A DNA stretch of 64,000 nt, from NCBI GenBank assembly GCA_965200645.1, contig CBDAUN010000002.1, positions 372,001-436,000 on the forward strand. The letters are read 5' to 3'. Shown here one piece after another: positions 54,090-63,683 of this stretch. The position numbers were made by a program, and so were the translations under genes. Every line of letters begins with the position of its first letter. Positions within the stretch are counted from its first letter, which is position 1. Source of the stretch: CBDAUN01 sp965200645 (GTDB lineage Bacteria > Pseudomonadota > Gammaproteobacteria > Arenicellales > JAJDZL01). Under the pieces are notes generated by a model, which was given only the letters and a program-made list of their open reading frames with translations, was not told where the DNA came from and ran no database searches.

Positions 54090-54124
54090 ACTTTTCCGAA
54101 CTGGGAAAGCAACAAAGAACGAAG

Positions 54125-54152
54125 AAGCAAGGACTCAGTCCTTGCTTTTTTT
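54125..54152 (+). terminator. Rho-independent terminator after the SPOR gene
   Basis: A 10-bp perfect stem (AAGCAAGGAC with GTCCTTGCTT) closes a 3-base loop and runs into seven T residues on the plus strand. It ends the truA-trpF-accD-folC-SPOR transcript. The minus strand lacks a T-run, so it does not clearly serve the glycosyltransferase gene. Confidence 0.92.
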
Positions 54153-54164
54153 GTGTACTAAAAT

Positions 54165-55194
54165 TCAAAGTCTGCCATGAAACAGGTCGATATATTGATC
54201 GACGATTACTTCTTTAGAGAATTTAGTCTCGATTTTCGCGTGACCAGCCTGAATTAAAGAATCACGTAATTCTGCATCGTCACGCACCTTAGTTAAAGCT
54301 GCAGCCATGGCAACGTTGTCGTCAATGTCGACCAGTAATGCATCCTTTCCATCTTTACAAATCCAATTTGCACTTTCTGACTTCGTTGCAACGATGGCTA
54401 CACCTACATTCCAACTTTCCAAGAGTACGTTACCAAGAGGCTCATGTCTCGAAGGCATGCAAAAACAGTTGCTCGCCGCGACGTATTGTTCGGGGTGTTC
54501 GACCCAGCCGACAAATCTAGTCCGGTTTTTGATGCCGAGTTCATTGCTTAATTTTTCAAGATTCTTGCGCTCTGGGCCATCGCCTACCAGCCAAAGCCAA
54601 GCATTTGGAATCCTGGCAACCGCACGGACCAGGGTGTCGAATCCCTTTTTGCGAACTTGACGTCCAGAACCTGTCACTAAAAATGCATCATCAGGCGTAT
54701 TCAGGCTGGAACGTTCCACTGGAATTGGTGTTATTTGATCTGGGAAGTTGGTGATTACGTGGGTAAGTTTTTTCCAGCCGAGTTCACGCAACCTTTTCCC
54801 AATATCGGGGGTATTGACAACGATACAGTCTGTCCTTGAATAGTTTTTCAAACTACTAGGATAGGCTCCTAGCCTTGTCACCTTCAATGCGGAGGAATTG
54901 GCCGGAAAAACTTTGCTGGCCCGATTCATCCAAGCCATAATGACATCGGGTTCCCAGTCACCAATCATTCGGCGAATATACCGATGAATTAAATATCTTC
55001 GTATCGAAAGATTAAATGGGGGGGGGGTGAGCTTCGACAATTAGACCAAGATTCTCGACTTCGGACCGCCATGCACGTTTTGGGCGAATCACGAATCGTT
55101 GTTCCACTCCTCGCTCACTCAATGCATTTGCCAAGACCACAAAAAAGCGTTCCGCTCCACCATGCTTGCCAAAGTGAAGGTGCAGTACTCTCAT
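54165..55194 (-). pseudogene. GT4 glycosyltransferase gene, frameshifted at a G10 tract (candidate phase-variable)
   Basis: Two minus-strand frames together encode one glycosyltransferase. The first part (55194 down to 55012) starts MRVLHLHFGKHGGAERFF and has AGGGAG at ideal spacing. The second part (to 54165) carries the GT4 domain with GSGRQVRKKGFD, LVGDGPERKNL and the donor-site E-x7-E (EPLGNVLLE). They meet at ten G residues (55018-55027). Removing one G gives a single frame of about 342 residues, the normal length of lipopolysaccharide core GT4 enzymes. As sequenced the gene is off. A sequencing error in the G-run is the main alternative. Confidence 0.85.
55018..55027. repeat. Homopolymer G10 tract inside the glycosyltransferase gene
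   Basis: Ten G in a row on the plus strand (C10 in the gene), in DNA of moderate GC and the longest G/C run noticed in the window. Such tracts change length by slipped-strand pairing. Nine or twelve bases would keep the frame; ten or eleven break it. Confidence 0.9.
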
Positions 55195-55740
55195 TAAAAA
55201 CTCCCTGTAATCGACAGAAGTTTCAGAATTAGTTCAGATTCAATTGAAAAGAATTGCCAAAAATAGCCAAGATTCTACTGGTTTCGGGACTCATTGCACA
55301 CTAAAAAGTTGCGGTGTGGTTGCCCGGTGACTAAACCCGTTGACCCTTTGAGATGAGATTCCATACTTCAATTGAATGGTAAAACGAAAATTAAACATTG
55401 ATGCGACTAAATTGCCAGTTTTACCGACAGTCAAAGAGTCTGATATGGGTAATTCCTCAACAATTTCCTTCATTTCGATCAGAATCTTAGGAACATAGGC
55501 ATGATGCGCAATGACACTGTGTTCCTGGAAGTTATTATACTAAAAACTATTGGAGTCCTATTTGAACCAATCAATGCTGGCATTCAAGCAATCTCTTTTT
55601 GATAAAATTAATAGTTTACATATTAGTTTATTAGGTGCTAACGGCAACCCCTTTGCTCATTGTTGCTCCATTATCCCCAGAGTAGAGTGTCTACAAATTT
55701 GTGGTGATAATCATTTAATGCCAACCCCTTAAGTTCGAGT
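55195..55740. other. 546-base region without a supported gene
   Basis: It lies between the start of the glycosyltransferase gene and cvpA. Two frames of 60 residues (55291-55473 minus, 55550-55732 plus) lack ribosome sites and recognisable content. It presumably holds the promoters for the glycosyltransferase and for cvpA-purF; neither could be fixed with confidence. Confidence 0.5.
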
Positions 55741-56262
55741 TTGTCACCGTATTTACTAGATTTTGGATTCCTTATTGTCATTTTAATATCAATGGCAATT
55801 GGACTTGCTCGAGGATTTGTTCGATCTTTTTTGTCCGTGGCTTCATGGATTCTTTCGGCATGGATCACCTGGCGATTCGCCGAGTATGTCGTGCAGTTCT
55901 TGGAGCCTATGAATATTAGTACTGGGCTGCAACGCCCGGTTGCTTATGTTGGGCTGTTTTTTCTCAGTCTACTGATTGCTTCGATTATCAGTGCACTTAT
56001 TGCTAATTCCTTTCTATCACCTGGTTTCGCTAGTGTTGATCGAACTTTGGGAGCCGCATTTGGAATCCTGCGCGGAGTGTTGGTGATTCTTGTATTGCTT
56101 ATGATTGGATCAATGACGGTGTATGTTGCTGAACTATGGTGGCGGAATTCAATAGCAGTAAATATCTTCGAACCATGGGTGAATTCGATACGCGACTGGT
56201 TGTCGAGTATACTTAATACCGGATCTGTGGACCCCGCTAGTGCGACGCCAGAAAATACTTAA
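55741..56262 (+). CDS. cvpA: CvpA family membrane protein
   Basis: A 173-residue inner-membrane protein with four membrane segments. GLARGFVRSFLSVASWILSA is the family signature, followed by GLFFLSLLIASIISA and DRTLGAAFGILRGVLVI. CvpA is needed for colicin V production in E. coli and for envelope-stress survival. The start is TTG at 55741. It lies 48 bases before purF, the conserved cvpA-purF pair. Confidence 0.93.
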   Translation: MSPYLLDFGFLIVILISMAIGLARGFVRSFLSVASWILSAWITWRFAEYVVQFLEPMNISTGLQRPVAYVGLFFLSLLIASIISALIANSFLSPGFASVDRTLGAAFGILRGVLVILVLLMIGSMTVYVAELWWRNSIAVNIFEPWVNSIRDWLSSILNTGSVDPASATPENT

Positions 56263-56310
56263 TTCAACAACCGATAGGGTTACCTTTAACTGCGCCTGTA
56301 GTAACTCAAT

Positions 56311-57843
56311 ATGTGCGGATTAGTCGCAATAATTGGCCCAGGGCCAGTAAACCAAGACATCTACGAAGGACTGACTGTACTCCAGCATCGAGGACAGGAT
56401 GCTGCCGGTATTGTGACCAGTGATGGGCAAAAAGTCTATGCAAAAACAGGTCAGGGTCTGGTGCGAAATGTATTTTCTTCTGAAACATTGTTCGAACTGC
56501 ATGGGAATATGGGTGTTGGGCATGTTCGGTATCCAACTGCGGGTAGTAATTCTGAAACTGAAGCACAACCGTTTTATGTGAATTCTCCGTTTGGAATTGC
56601 ACTGGCACATAACGGCAACCTGATCAATTATCGCAAATTAGCCGAAACTGTGTTCAAGGCCGACCGCCGGCAGATCAACACCGGTTCGGATTCCGAAGTA
56701 ATGCTCAATGTGTTTGCCTACGAGTTGTCCAAAATTATCCGTCAATCAAACTTTCAGTTTCACCCCAATCATGTCTTTCAGGCAGTCTCCAAAGTATACG
56801 AGCGATGCATTGGTGCGTTCGCAGTCACTATATTGATTGTCGGTCACGGCATATTGGCTTTTCGAGACAGCCACGGAATCAGACCGCTCGTATTTGGGAA
56901 GCGCGAAGGTAGCAACGGAATCGAACATGCATTTACTTCCGAAAGTGTGGCATTGGATGTACTAGGGTTTGATTTGGAACGTGATGTCGCACCGGGTGAA
57001 GCTATTTTTATCGGTACGGATGGGGTCGTGCACAGTCATATTTGTGGCGTAAATCCTCAGTCATCACCGTGCATCTTTGAATATGTATATTTAGCACGAC
57101 CAGATTCAATGATTGACCGTATTTCGGTCTATAAAACTCGGTTGAGAATGGGTGAATGGCTTGGCAGGCGCTTTATGGAGAAGCACCCGAATCACAACAT
57201 TGATGTGGTAATACCTATTCCCGATACAAGTCGAGCAGCGGCACTGCAGTTGGCACACACCATAGGAGTAAAGTATCGGGAAGGGTTTGTAAAAAACCGA
57301 TACTTCGACCGAACTTTTATCATGTCACAACAAGCGGAGCGTCGTTACTCGGTAAGACACAAACTAAATGCGATTGATCTTGAGTTTGAGAATAAAAACG
57401 TACTGCTTGTAGATGATTCAATAGTCCGAGGTACCACGGCAAAACGAATCATTCAAAGAGCGCGAGAAGTTGGTGCAAAATCTGTAACGCTGACTTCAGC
57501 CGCACCTCCCGTCCGCTTTCCAAATGTCTATGGCATAGACATTCCAACTCCTTCTGAACTTGTTGCAACTGGTCGCGATGATGAACAAATATGCCAACAG
57601 GTGGGTGCAGATGATTTACTCTATCAACGTCTGGAAGATCTAGTGGCTTCGGCACAAACTGACAGGTCCGATGTCACAACATTTGAGATGTCAGTTTTCG
57701 ATGGAAAGTATGTCACAAATAATGTTTCTGTCGAGTACCTAAACGATTTGCATCAAGCTCGCCAGGACACTGCTCGTAAACAAAGCGCCGTATCAAGACT
57801 GAACTTTTCTAAAGAGGACAACGATCTAATGGCGGTCAATTAA
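56311..57843 (+). CDS. purF: Amidophosphoribosyltransferase
   Basis: A 510-residue enzyme of the first purine step, moving the amide of glutamine to PRPP. Cys2 (MCGLVAIIG) is the nucleophile with no propeptide; RGQDAAGI and LAHNGNL complete the glutaminase. The PRPP loop is VLLVDDSIVRGTTAKRII. Length is close to the E. coli enzyme. The end overlaps lpxH on the opposite strand by 4 bases. Confidence 0.97.
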   Translation: MCGLVAIIGPGPVNQDIYEGLTVLQHRGQDAAGIVTSDGQKVYAKTGQGLVRNVFSSETLFELHGNMGVGHVRYPTAGSNSETEAQPFYVNSPFGIALAHNGNLINYRKLAETVFKADRRQINTGSDSEVMLNVFAYELSKIIRQSNFQFHPNHVFQAVSKVYERCIGAFAVTILIVGHGILAFRDSHGIRPLVFGKREGSNGIEHAFTSESVALDVLGFDLERDVAPGEAIFIGTDGVVHSHICGVNPQSSPCIFEYVYLARPDSMIDRISVYKTRLRMGEWLGRRFMEKHPNHNIDVVIPIPDTSRAAALQLAHTIGVKYREGFVKNRYFDRTFIMSQQAERRYSVRHKLNAIDLEFENKNVLLVDDSIVRGTTAKRIIQRAREVGAKSVTLTSAAPPVRFPNVYGIDIPTPSELVATGRDDEQICQQVGADDLLYQRLEDLVASAQTDRSDVTTFEMSVFDGKYVTNNVSVEYLNDLHQARQDTARKQSAVSRLNFSKEDNDLMAVN

Positions 57844-58571
57844 TCAGGGACGTACAAATTAATTTCCCCATTGGGACTAACACTCAGCACTCCATCTGTC
57901 CCGCCATCCCAATCACCAAGTACGTATCTGGTTGCATTGTTGTCATCAACCTTATGGTAGTGAATTCCAGGCTTATGTACATGTCCATGAATCATCTGCC
58001 GCACTCTTGCTCGTTTCATCTCTTCACAGACAGCAGATTCGGTAACATCCATTAGCATCTCATCCTTTCTTACTTTGCCGCTTTCACTTTGTTGACGCAT
58101 ATCTAATGCTCGTTTCAGGCGTTCCGAGACTGGAAGCGACAAAAATTCAGATTGCCATTCTTGTGAATTCACAATTTGGCGAAACCGTTGGTGCTCAACA
58201 TCGTCTGTGCACAAACTGTCTCCATGCATTAGTAACGTTGGTTTACCTTTGACTTCAACTACAGTCGGGTCTGGGAGCAAAGTGCCATCAAACGTATTAA
58301 CGAATTCTTGTCCAATAAGGAAGTCACGATTACCATGCATGATGTACACGGAAATTCCAACATCCCGCACTTTTGACAGTAAATCAGTGGTACGTCTATG
58401 CCCCAGTAAATCTATGCCATCGTCTCCAATCCAAAACTCGAACAAGTCACCGAGTATGTAAAGGGCATCGGTGTTATGCAAGATGCCATTTAGATATCTG
58501 TCGAATCGATCATAGGTATGTGGCCGATTCGGATCGAGATGAATGTCGGAAATGAAGCGGGTATATGTCAC
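57840..58571 (-). CDS. lpxH: UDP-2,3-diacylglucosamine diphosphatase
   Basis: A 243-residue calcineurin-like phosphoesterase that makes lipid X in lipid A synthesis. Metal motifs are FISDIHLD, GDLFEFWIGDD, HGNRDFLIG, LMHGDSLC and IHGHVHKPG. The start is GTG at 58571. It converges on purF with a 4-base overlap and diverges from cysS across 84 bases. A lipid A pathway fits with the nearby surface-glycan glycosyltransferase. Confidence 0.95.
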   Translation of the reverse strand: MTYTRFISDIHLDPNRPHTYDRFDRYLNGILHNTDALYILGDLFEFWIGDDGIDLLGHRRTTDLLSKVRDVGISVYIMHGNRDFLIGQEFVNTFDGTLLPDPTVVEVKGKPTLLMHGDSLCTDDVEHQRFRQIVNSQEWQSEFLSLPVSERLKRALDMRQQSESGKVRKDEMLMDVTESAVCEEMKRARVRQMIHGHVHKPGIHYHKVDDNNATRYVLGDWDGGTDGVLSVSPNGEINLYVPD

Positions 58572-58655
58572 GATGTAATTCTCATAGCCACTTTGTATCT
58601 ATAATAATTCGCTTGCTTTTTACAGTTAGAAAAAAACTAGTCACCACCGAGCATT

Positions 58656-60065
58656 ATGTTGCGAATTTATAACAGTCTAACCAACGAAAAAGAGGAGTTC
58701 ATTCCAATTCAAGAGCGGAAAATTGGCATTTACGTTTGCGGTATGACTGTGTATGACTACTGCCACTTAGGCCATGCAAGAGTCATGGTGGCATTTGATA
58801 CGGTGGTTAGATTCTTTCGGTATAGTGGATACGAAGTAAATTACGTTCGAAACATTACTGACATTGACGACAAGATTATTGCTAGAGCAACTGAGAACAA
58901 TGAATCAATTGATCAATTAACAAATCGCTTTATTGCTTTTATGCATGAGGATCTGGAATACTTGTGTGTCGAAAAACCCAATCAAGAGCCACGGGCAACA
59001 GAATACATCGAACAGATCATTGAAATGATCACCACGCTAATTCAACGTGGATTTGCCTATCCCGCATCTAACGGTGATGTTTACTATCGGACCCGTGCGT
59101 TTGCAGATTATGGAAAACTATCAGGTCAAAACAATGACGAACTTCAAGTAGGTGCCCGAATAGAAGTAGGTGAGGTAAAAGATGACCCATTGGACTTTGT
59201 TCTATGGAAGAACTCTAAAGAAAATGAGCCGTGGTGGGATTCACCGTGGGGTAGGGGGCGTCCCGGTTGGCATATTGAATGTTCGGCAATGTCTACTTGT
59301 CTGTTGGGAAACAACTTTGATATTCATGCAGGTGGATTGGACTTACTGTTTCCTCATCATGAAAATGAAATTGCCCAATCCGTAGGTGCGACAGGTGACA
59401 AATTCGCGAATTTATGGATGCATAACGGTTATTTGCAAATTGACGCCACTAAGATGTCGAAGTCATTAAAGAATTTTCTGACCATACGGGAAATTCTGGA
59501 TATGGATAGCAATCGAAGTCGCATGGGTTTGGTATTGCGATACATGCTTCTCACTAGCCACTACCGAAGTCCACTGAACTACAGTGACGACAACTTGGAA
59601 AACGCAAAGCAGGCGCTGCGACGAATATTTTTTGCGCTGGACAAGGCAGATCAGTTTGCTGAAGTCAGTGGTCGTGAAGTTGACAAAGACTTAGTTGACC
59701 GGTTTATCAAGGCAATGAATGACGACTTCAACACCTCAGATGCACTTGCAGTCATATTTGAAGGCGTTCGAATCTTAAATCGTGCAGTTGAGTCCAATTC
59801 CTTAGCTGAAGTAATTCGATTTCGGAATACAGTTCGAGAATTGGCAGGAGTGCTCGGACTCATGTCCATTACCCCATCGAAGTTCTTAGGCAGTGAAGAG
59901 TCAGATATGGAAGACTGCAGAATTCAGCAATTGGTAGAAGGTCGTAGAGTAGCCCGACAGGAAAGAAATTGGGCTGAAGCAGATCGAATACGAGATGAAT
60001 TAACAGAACTAGGAATTGAAATCGAAGACCGGTCTGACGGCAGTTCGATCTGGAGAAAAACTTGA
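58656..60065 (+). CDS. cysS: Cysteinyl-tRNA synthetase
   Basis: A 469-residue class I synthetase. The HIGH-type motif is in YDYCHLGHARVMV and the second signature is KMSKSLKNFLTIRE. Zinc ligands include the Cys of YVCGMTVYD, the Cys of WHIECSAMS and the HHENE stretch. Length matches E. coli (461). It is read away from lpxH. Confidence 0.97.
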   Translation: MLRIYNSLTNEKEEFIPIQERKIGIYVCGMTVYDYCHLGHARVMVAFDTVVRFFRYSGYEVNYVRNITDIDDKIIARATENNESIDQLTNRFIAFMHEDLEYLCVEKPNQEPRATEYIEQIIEMITTLIQRGFAYPASNGDVYYRTRAFADYGKLSGQNNDELQVGARIEVGEVKDDPLDFVLWKNSKENEPWWDSPWGRGRPGWHIECSAMSTCLLGNNFDIHAGGLDLLFPHHENEIAQSVGATGDKFANLWMHNGYLQIDATKMSKSLKNFLTIREILDMDSNRSRMGLVLRYMLLTSHYRSPLNYSDDNLENAKQALRRIFFALDKADQFAEVSGREVDKDLVDRFIKAMNDDFNTSDALAVIFEGVRILNRAVESNSLAEVIRFRNTVRELAGVLGLMSITPSKFLGSEESDMEDCRIQQLVEGRRVARQERNWAEADRIRDELTELGIEIEDRSDGSSIWRKT

Positions 60066-60374
60066 CTGCAACAAGTCTATTCTGCGTTGAATTACTCTCT
60101 GTTGAGTACGAAGTTCACAATCACCTGCATTGGGTGATTAAGCCACAGTAGCAGCGGTAATAAAAAGAATTTCTATAAGCACAACATTTGTTCTTTAAAT
60201 GTTCGATTAAACAGCATAGATATTCGGTCAATATTTAAGTAACTTCAGCCAATTATGTAGATCAGCGCAGGAGCTACCAAATATTTTTTGTTTGCACTGC
60301 AACAATTACTATAATCGCTCGTTTACACTATACTAATCTGCCACTAAATTCCAATCGATGATTGAGGTGACGTA
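60066..60374. other. Leader region upstream of the ilv operon
   Basis: No gene. A 7-bp hairpin (AATCACC at 60119-60125, GGTGATT at 60133-60139) follows cysS without a T-run, so it is at best a weak terminator. A promoter for ilvI lies near the right end. There is no leader peptide rich in Ile, Val or Leu codons, so classic attenuation is not evident. Confidence 0.55.
60288..60315 (+). promoter_or_regulatory. Predicted promoter for ilvI-ilvH-ilvC
   Basis: TTGTTT at 60288-60293 and a perfect TATAAT at 60310-60315, 16 bases apart. RNA would start near 60322, only about 53 bases before ilvI. Confidence 0.6.
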
Positions 60375-62105
60375 ATGGAATTGACAGGAGCGGACATTCT
60401 AGTCCGATGTCTACGCGACGAAGGTGTCAAATACATCTTCGGTTATCCCGGTGGTGCAGCATTGCACATTTATGACGCCATTTTCAGGCAAAATGATGTA
60501 GAGCACATATTGGTTCGTCACGAACAAGGTGCAACACACGCTGCCGATGGCTACGCGAGGGTAACTGGACAGCCTGGTGTAGTACTGGTTACTTCAGGAC
60601 CCGGAGTGACCAACACATTGACTGGAATAGCAACTGCATATATGGATTCGGCTCCTATGGTTGTCATTTCTGGTCAAGTTCCTACACACCTAATTGGTGA
60701 TGATGCCTTTCAGGAAGTCGATGCCATTGGTGTCACTAGACCGTGTGTTAAACACAGTTTTTTGGTGACTGACATCAGAGATTTGGCAATGACCGTCAAA
60801 AAAGCGTTTTACATTGCGAATACCGGTCGCCCCGGACCAGTCGTGGTTGACGTGCCCAAGGATATTACTGCACAGAAGACGGAATATATTTATCCAAAGT
60901 CAATCTCAATGCGCTCGTACAATCCAACAATGAAGGGTCATCCAAAACAAATTAAGTTAGCAGTTGACTTGCTGCTCGATGCTAAGCGTCCAATAATCTA
61001 TACCGGCGGCGGAGTGGTGACAGCTGGTGGAGAAAACGAACTATACGAACTCGTAAAGTTGCTCAACTATCCATGCACCAACACACTTATGGGCCTAGGT
61101 GCTTATCCGGCAAATGATGAACAATTTGTAGGAATGCTGGGTATGCATGGTACTTACGAAGCCAACATGGCTATGCATGATTGTGACGTAATGCTCGCCA
61201 TTGGCGCTAGGTTTGATGATCGAGTTACTGGTGATTTAAAGAAATTTTCACCAGATGCTCAGATTATTCACATCGATATTGACCCATCTTCGATCGGAAA
61301 GAATGTACCGCCCAAAATACCTATCGTCGGCGACGCAAAACGGGTGGTGGCTGAACTTGTTCAAGCAATCAAAAAATCAGACAAGAGTCCTGATGCTAAA
61401 GCTCTGTCCGAATGGTGGAAGCAGATTGAAGAGTGGCGATCGATCGATAGTCTCGCATATGACAAGACGAGCAATGTGATTAAGCCGCAGTTTGTGTTGG
61501 AAAAACTTTTTGAAGTGACTAAAGGTGACGCATTTGTCACATCGGATGTCGGCCAGCACCAAATGTGGGCAGCACAGCATTATCGATTCGATAAAACTCG
61601 TCGCTGGGTGAACTCTGGAGGGCTTGGAACGATGGGCTTTGGTCTACCTGCCGCCATGGGAGTTCAGTTTGCATATCCAGATGCTACAGTGGCGTGTGTC
61701 ACCGGTGAAGCCAGCATCATCATGTGCATACAAGAGCTTTCCACGTGTAGACAGTATGACCTGCCAATTAAGATCATTAATTTGAACAACCGCTATATGG
61801 GGATGGTCAGGCAGTGGCAGGAGTTCTTTTATAACGAACGTTATTCGCACTCCTATATGGATGCACTGCCAAACTTTGTTGATTTAGCACAGAGTTTCGG
61901 CCATAAAGGAATGCTCATTGAAAAACCCGGTGATGTCGAAGGTGCATTACGGGAAGCGATGGCCATGAAGGACGACTTAGTCTTCATGGACTTTATCACC
62001 GATGCAAAGGAAAACGTCTATCCGATGATTGCTGCCGGAAGCGGGCATAACGAGATGCACTTGAACCCCAATGGTAGTAATCCTCTAGTACGGGAGCTCG
62101 CTTAA
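60375..62105 (+). CDS. ilvI: Acetolactate synthase large subunit
   Basis: A 576-residue thiamine-diphosphate enzyme, first common step of branched-chain amino acid synthesis. The catalytic Glu is in VRHEQGATHAADGYAR; GPGVTNTLTGIATAYMDS and FGLPAAMG are typical. The thiamine motif, usually GDGS in the gamma enzymes, reads GEAS here (CVTGEASIIMCIQE). GAGGTG before the ATG supports the start. ilvH begins directly after its stop. Confidence 0.96.
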   Translation: MELTGADILVRCLRDEGVKYIFGYPGGAALHIYDAIFRQNDVEHILVRHEQGATHAADGYARVTGQPGVVLVTSGPGVTNTLTGIATAYMDSAPMVVISGQVPTHLIGDDAFQEVDAIGVTRPCVKHSFLVTDIRDLAMTVKKAFYIANTGRPGPVVVDVPKDITAQKTEYIYPKSISMRSYNPTMKGHPKQIKLAVDLLLDAKRPIIYTGGGVVTAGGENELYELVKLLNYPCTNTLMGLGAYPANDEQFVGMLGMHGTYEANMAMHDCDVMLAIGARFDDRVTGDLKKFSPDAQIIHIDIDPSSIGKNVPPKIPIVGDAKRVVAELVQAIKKSDKSPDAKALSEWWKQIEEWRSIDSLAYDKTSNVIKPQFVLEKLFEVTKGDAFVTSDVGQHQMWAAQHYRFDKTRRWVNSGGLGTMGFGLPAAMGVQFAYPDATVACVTGEASIIMCIQELSTCRQYDLPIKIINLNNRYMGMVRQWQEFFYNERYSHSYMDALPNFVDLAQSFGHKGMLIEKPGDVEGALREAMAMKDDLVFMDFITDAKENVYPMIAAGSGHNEMHLNPNGSNPLVRELA

Positions 62106-62651
62106 GTGGCTGACGACAGCAAGCCAAGCCGTCACATTATCTCGGTTCTTTTAGAAAACGAAGCTGGAGCGCTCGCTCGAGTCTCCGGTTTGTTTACTGC
62201 ACGAAGTTACAACATAGAAACGTTGACGGTCGCTCCGACAGAAGACCCTACACTATCACGTATGACTATCGTTACTATAGGTACAAACCAAATAGTCGAA
62301 CAAATCACCAAGCAGCTAAACAGGCTTGTAGATGTTTACAAGTTATTGGTATTAACTAACTGTGAAAAATATGTCGAACGAGAAGTTATGCTGGTCAAAG
62401 TTATGGCGACCGGAGAAGGTTGTGCAAAAGTGATCGAACTCACCGGTATTTACAAAGGACGAATTATTGATGTTACGAACTCGCTGTATACCATTGAAGT
62501 GACCGGTGCGGGAGAAAAACTCGTCGCTTTCGTAGAAGCACTGAAATTAGTTTCAAAGATTATCGAAGTCGTACGCTCCGGTGTTACTGGTATTGCTCGT
62601 GGTGAAACGGCTTTAACTGTCGGAAAAGAAAGAGTTCAATCAACAAATTAG
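62106..62651 (+). CDS. ilvH: Acetolactate synthase small (regulatory) subunit
   Basis: A 181-residue regulatory subunit that gives valine feedback control. The ACT domain starts with HIISVLLENEAGALARVSGLF; RSYNIETLTVAPTEDP and the C-terminal RSGVTGIARGE are conserved. The start is GTG at 62106, directly after the ilvI stop. ilvC follows by 14 bases, so the three genes form one operon. Confidence 0.96.
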   Translation: MADDSKPSRHIISVLLENEAGALARVSGLFTARSYNIETLTVAPTEDPTLSRMTIVTIGTNQIVEQITKQLNRLVDVYKLLVLTNCEKYVEREVMLVKVMATGEGCAKVIELTGIYKGRIIDVTNSLYTIEVTGAGEKLVAFVEALKLVSKIIEVVRSGVTGIARGETALTVGKERVQSTN

Positions 62652-62665
62652 GGACAAAAAATAAC

Positions 62666-63682
62666 ATGAAGGTCTATTACGATAACGATGCAGATCAATC
62701 GTTAATTCGCAGCAAAAAAGTTGCAATTATTGGCTTTGGGTCACAAGGTCACGCCCATGCAGGTAACCTGCAAGATAGTGGAGTGGACGTGGTGGTTGGG
62801 CTTCGGGAAAGTTCTTCTTCTTTCGAAAAGGCTCAAAAAGCTGGCATTGCGGCTGCAAGTGTAGCTGATGCAGTGTCAGATGCAGACGTCGTGATGATTT
62901 TAGTTCCGGATGAGCTCGCCTCTGACCTGTACAAAACTGAAATTAGTCCCAATTTAAAGCCTGGTGCAGCAATTGCATTTGCTCACGGATTCAATATTCA
63001 CTTTGGATTCGTAAACCCTGCGGATGATGTCGATACATTTATGGTAGCCCCCAAAGGTCCAGGACACCTGGTACGTTCCACTTATACCAACGGTGGTGGA
63101 GTTCCATGTCTGATCGCAATTCATCAAGACCCTTCTGGTGCTACGCGTGATATCGCTTTGGCTTATGCTTCGGCGATTGGTGGCGGTCGAGCCGGGATCA
63201 TTGAGACCACCTTTCGCGAAGAAACAGAAACTGATTTGTTTGGTGAGCAAACTATCTTGTGTGGTGGAGTTACGGCGTTAATTGAAGCTGGTTACGATAC
63301 ACTGGTGGAAGCAGGATACGCACCCGAAATGGCCTATTTTGAATGCCTTCACGAGTTGAAGTTAATTGTCGATCTAATCTACGAAGGTGGCATTCAGAAC
63401 ATGCGATACTCAGTTTCAAACACCGCGGAATTTGGCGACCTGACACGGGGTCCTCGTATTGTTGATGACAGGACACGAGAAGAAATGAAGCGCATACTCG
63501 GTGAAATTCAATCCGGCAAGTTTGCTAAGGAGTGGATGGATGAAAATGCGACAGGGTGTGAAAGATTCAATGGATTGCGCAGTAGTTCTGCCGGTAGGGG
63601 AATTGAAGAGGTTGGTTCTTCTCTTCGTGCAATGATGCCATGGATCGCTGCTGGTCGTCTTGTAGACCGCGATGTAAACTGA
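62666..63682 (+). CDS. ilvC: Ketol-acid reductoisomerase
   Basis: A 338-residue class I enzyme that rearranges and reduces acetolactate. The dinucleotide site is GFGSQGHAHAGNL, followed by GLRESSSS, whose Arg and Ser residues favour NADPH. MVAPKGPGHLVRSTY and the Mg-binding DLFGEQTILCGG and NMRYSVSNTAE follow. Length is standard. The last bases nearly join the next gene. Confidence 0.97.
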   Translation: MKVYYDNDADQSLIRSKKVAIIGFGSQGHAHAGNLQDSGVDVVVGLRESSSSFEKAQKAGIAAASVADAVSDADVVMILVPDELASDLYKTEISPNLKPGAAIAFAHGFNIHFGFVNPADDVDTFMVAPKGPGHLVRSTYTNGGGVPCLIAIHQDPSGATRDIALAYASAIGGGRAGIIETTFREETETDLFGEQTILCGGVTALIEAGYDTLVEAGYAPEMAYFECLHELKLIVDLIYEGGIQNMRYSVSNTAEFGDLTRGPRIVDDRTREEMKRILGEIQSGKFAKEWMDENATGCERFNGLRSSSAGRGIEEVGSSLRAMMPWIAAGRLVDRDVN

Positions 63683-63683
63683 T

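Noticed and set aside
55291..55473. 60-residue minus-strand frame upstream of the glycosyltransferase
   Set aside because: No Shine-Dalgarno sequence and no family; chance frames of this size are common in such DNA.
55550..55732. 60-residue plus-strand frame before cvpA
   Set aside because: No ribosome site, atypical composition, and it ends just before the cvpA start.
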